This document shows, one piece after another, positions 6,212 through 7,273 of a DNA stretch of 7,273 bases (position 1 is the stretch's first letter; the number at the start of each line of letters is the position of its first letter). Below the pieces are notes generated by a model. It was not told the origin of the DNA. It saw only the letters and a list, made by a program, of their open reading frames with translations, and ran no database searches. The stretch is taken from NCBI GenBank assembly GCA_900554535.1, contig USIA01000096.1:1-7273 (forward strand), read 5' to 3'. The translations under genes were made by a program, and so were the position numbers. This DNA is from an uncultured Oscillospiraceae bacterium. Lineage in GTDB: Bacteria > Bacillota > Clostridia > Oscillospirales > Acutalibacteraceae.

Positions 6212-6223
6212 GTATCATGATAC
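6212..6223. promoter_or_regulatory. 12-bp perfect palindrome over the -10 (possible operator)
   Basis: GTATCATGATAC is a perfect palindrome that includes the TATCAT -10 hexamer of the zinc-ribbon/dCMP deaminase promoter. A dimeric repressor bound here would block RNA polymerase. No regulator gene is visible nearby, and a 12-bp palindrome could be chance. Confidence 0.35.
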
Positions 6224-6245
6224 CACGAAACCAGCCAATCGACAA
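6217..6245 (-). promoter_or_regulatory. Promoter for the zinc-ribbon/dCMP deaminase operon
   Basis: On the minus strand: TTGTCG (6245-6240, four of six), a 17-base spacer, then TATCAT (6222-6217, five of six) with an upstream TGG that makes it an extended -10. The start would be near 6210, about 39 bases before the ATG at 6171. This is a good sigma-A-type promoter and argues that these two genes are not dependent on dpaAB transcription. Confidence 0.65.
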
Positions 6246-6279
6246 GGGCGCCGCCATCGGCAAAGCATGTAAGAACACA

Positions 6280-6309
6280 GGACCCGGAAGGATTCCTCCC
6301 TCCGGGTCC
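6280..6309 (-). terminator. GC-rich hairpin after dpaB, possible dpaAB terminator
   Basis: GGACCCGGA (6280-6288) and TCCGGGTCC (6301-6309) form a perfect 9-bp stem with a 12-base loop. On the minus strand it is followed by TGTGTTCTT, which is only moderately U-rich. It lies 63 bases past the dpaB stop and upstream of the next promoter, where a terminator is expected. The weak U-tract keeps the call tentative. Confidence 0.5.
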
Positions 6310-6322
6310 CATACGGTGATTG

Positions 6323-6356
6323 CCCCCTAATGACATAACGCGAAACGCAAAGGGGG
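6323..6356. repeat. Short inverted repeat just past dpaB
   Basis: CCCCCT (6323-6328) and AGGGGG (6351-6356) are complementary and enclose 22 bases that contain a smaller GCG/CGC hairpin. It starts 16 bases after the dpaB stop and has no U-tract. It may be a 3' stabilising structure for the dpa mRNA or simply chance. Confidence 0.35.
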
Positions 6357-6371
6357 ATGCGTGTGGACGAT

Positions 6372-6956
6372 TCAATCCGCTATCCCCTGCACAATGGGCT
6401 GCAACTGCTGGCCTTCCAGAGCGGCCGCGACCGCCTCGGGCAGCAGGTCAAATTTCGCCACCAGAGAGGTCGGCTTCTGGAGCGGATCGTCCTGGGCAAA
6501 CGGCGTAAAATAGATATTTTTGGTGTTGAGCAGCCGGCCGATATTTTGCCCGGAGGCAGCCAGCGCGTCGTTCGTCGCCAGCGTCAACAGAACCGGCAGT
6601 TGCACGCGCAGACTGGACTTGACCGCCATGGTGACCGCGGTGTCCGTCACGCCATGCGCCAGTTTGGCAAGCGTGTTTCCCGTGCAGGGTGCCACAACCA
6701 TCAAATCCACCATCCGCTTCGGACCGATCGGTTCGGTCTCCGGAATGGTATGCAGCACAGGCTGACCGCAAATCTCCTGTGCTTCCTGCATAAAATCAGC
6801 CGCGCGCCCAAAGCGGGTATCCGTCCTGGCTGTAATTTCGCTCATAATGGGAAGGATGCGGTAACCCGCCTCTGCGAGCCGCCGCATCTGTTCCATCGCA
6901 CGCGCAAGCGTACAAAAGGAACCGCACATGGCGAATCCCAATGTTTTTGTCTGCAT
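6372..6956 (-). CDS. dpaB: Dipicolinate synthase subunit B (SpoVFB)
   Basis: DpaB is the flavoprotein-like subunit that, with DpaA, makes dipicolinic acid from the lysine-pathway intermediate in the mother cell. The product is loaded into the spore core as the calcium chelate and gives heat resistance. The 194 residues match the family. Recognisable segments are GFAMCGSFCTLARAMEQM at the N-terminus, the TRFGRAADF region, PIGPKRMVDLMVVAPCTGNTLAKLAHGVTD (about 77-106), TNDALAASGQNIGRLLNTKNIYFTPFAQDDP and the C-terminal QLQPIV. The ATG lies six bases past the dpaA stop, with GGGAGTGAGGG as the binding site inside the end of dpaA, so the two are cotranscribed. Sigma-K control is usual for this operon but its promoter is outside the window. 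Unlike the Bacillus order, asd and dapG do not follow here. Confidence 0.96.
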   Translation of the reverse strand: MQTKTLGFAMCGSFCTLARAMEQMRRLAEAGYRILPIMSEITARTDTRFGRAADFMQEAQEICGQPVLHTIPETEPIGPKRMVDLMVVAPCTGNTLAKLAHGVTDTAVTMAVKSSLRVQLPVLLTLATNDALAASGQNIGRLLNTKNIYFTPFAQDDPLQKPTSLVAKFDLLPEAVAAALEGQQLQPIVQGIAD

Positions 6957-6962
6957 GTTCCC

Positions 6963-7273
6963 TCACTCCCTCAGCATATTGTAAACCGTCTGTTTGATAA
7001 TCTCCCCCGCCGTGCGGGGCGCGACTTTGGCAGGCAGAGAGAATGCATGCAATGCGTGGATACCGAGCTTTTGGGCTGCGTCCATGTCCACACCGCCGGG
7101 GGCAGAGGAAAGATCGATCAAAAGCGTGCCCCGGCGCAGTCCGGAAAGCACCCCGCGCGTGAAGATCACGCTGGGCACCGTATTGAATACAATATCAAAG
7201 TCTCCGCCTTCCCGCAGGCGGTCGGTGTGCATTGCCGCGCAACCGCACATCTCTGCCGCGGCCTGTACCTCCG
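6963..7273 (-). CDS. dpaA: Dipicolinate synthase subunit A (SpoVFA), 3' end only
   Basis: The C-terminal roughly 102 residues of DpaA, the NAD(P)-binding subunit of dipicolinate synthase, run off the right edge of the window on the minus strand. The frame stays open to base 7273, so the ATG at 7250 is internal and not a start. Diagnostic segments are FDIVFNTVPSVIFTRGVLS, TLLIDLSSAPGGVDMDAAQKLGI and ALHAFSLPAKVAPRTAGEII near the end; these fit the Rossmann-like C-terminal half of the family. Against a normal length near 290-300 residues, about two thirds is missing. The stop (TGA) lies six bases before the dpaB start and forms part of that gene's ribosome binding region. Sporulation-specific mother-cell expression is inferred from the family. 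Confidence 0.94.
   Translation of the reverse strand, partial: EVQAAAEMCGCAAMHTDRLREGGDFDIVFNTVPSVIFTRGVLSGLRRGTLLIDLSSAPGGVDMDAAQKLGIHALHAFSLPAKVAPRTAGEIIKQTVYNMLRE

Noticed and set aside
6172..6375. 68-residue N-terminal extension of the zinc-ribbon protein
   Set aside because: It has no binding site, overlaps dpaB by four bases, spans the terminator-like hairpin and promoter, and has composition unlike the rest of the protein. ATG 6171 has a well-placed GGAG.

Overview
The window looks like chromosomal DNA from a GC-rich, anaerobic, endospore-forming Firmicute, most likely a Clostridia member of the Oscillospiraceae/Ruminococcaceae type. The support is the GatCAB-type amidotransferase genes, a CotF-type spore coat pair, dipicolinate synthase genes (dpaA/dpaB), a phasin-like/UbiB-kinase pair, strong AGGAGG-type ribosome binding sites and GC-ending codons. 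The species cannot be named from this sequence alone.

Layout. (1) 1-2405, plus strand: the 3' two thirds of gatA and complete gatB, joined by an ATGA overlap and closed by an 18-bp perfect hairpin (2435-2479) that also faces the converging coat genes. (2) 2489-2929, minus strand: two small coat-type genes, a 57-residue protein followed by an 84-residue CotF-domain protein. A sporulation-sigma-like promoter and a doubtful 35-codon frame lie just upstream. (3) 3121-5072, plus strand: a 110-residue phasin-like protein and a 540-residue membrane-anchored ABC1/UbiB/AarF atypical kinase, again joined by an ATGA overlap, behind an extended -10 promoter. (4) 5102-5149: a terminator between converging units. 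(5) 5164-6171, minus strand: a zinc-ribbon/DUF2007-like/single-TM protein and a dCMP deaminase (ComEB family), behind their own promoter with a 12-bp palindrome over the -10. (6) 6372-7273, minus strand: dpaB and the 3' end of dpaA, which runs off the right edge.

The genes fall into four jobs: tRNA amidation for translation (gatAB), spore coat and dipicolinate for spore structure and resistance, deoxynucleotide supply (dCMP to dUMP), and a UbiB kinase/phasin-like pair of unknown substrate. No phage, transposon, CRISPR or toxin-antitoxin system is visible. I see no convincing new multi-gene system. The items most worth a second look are the phasin-like/UbiB pair, the zinc-ribbon membrane protein with its palindromic promoter, the coupled 35-codon frame upstream of the coat genes, a 15-bp direct repeat in the same intergenic region, and an altered cysteine cluster next to a G9 run in GatB.
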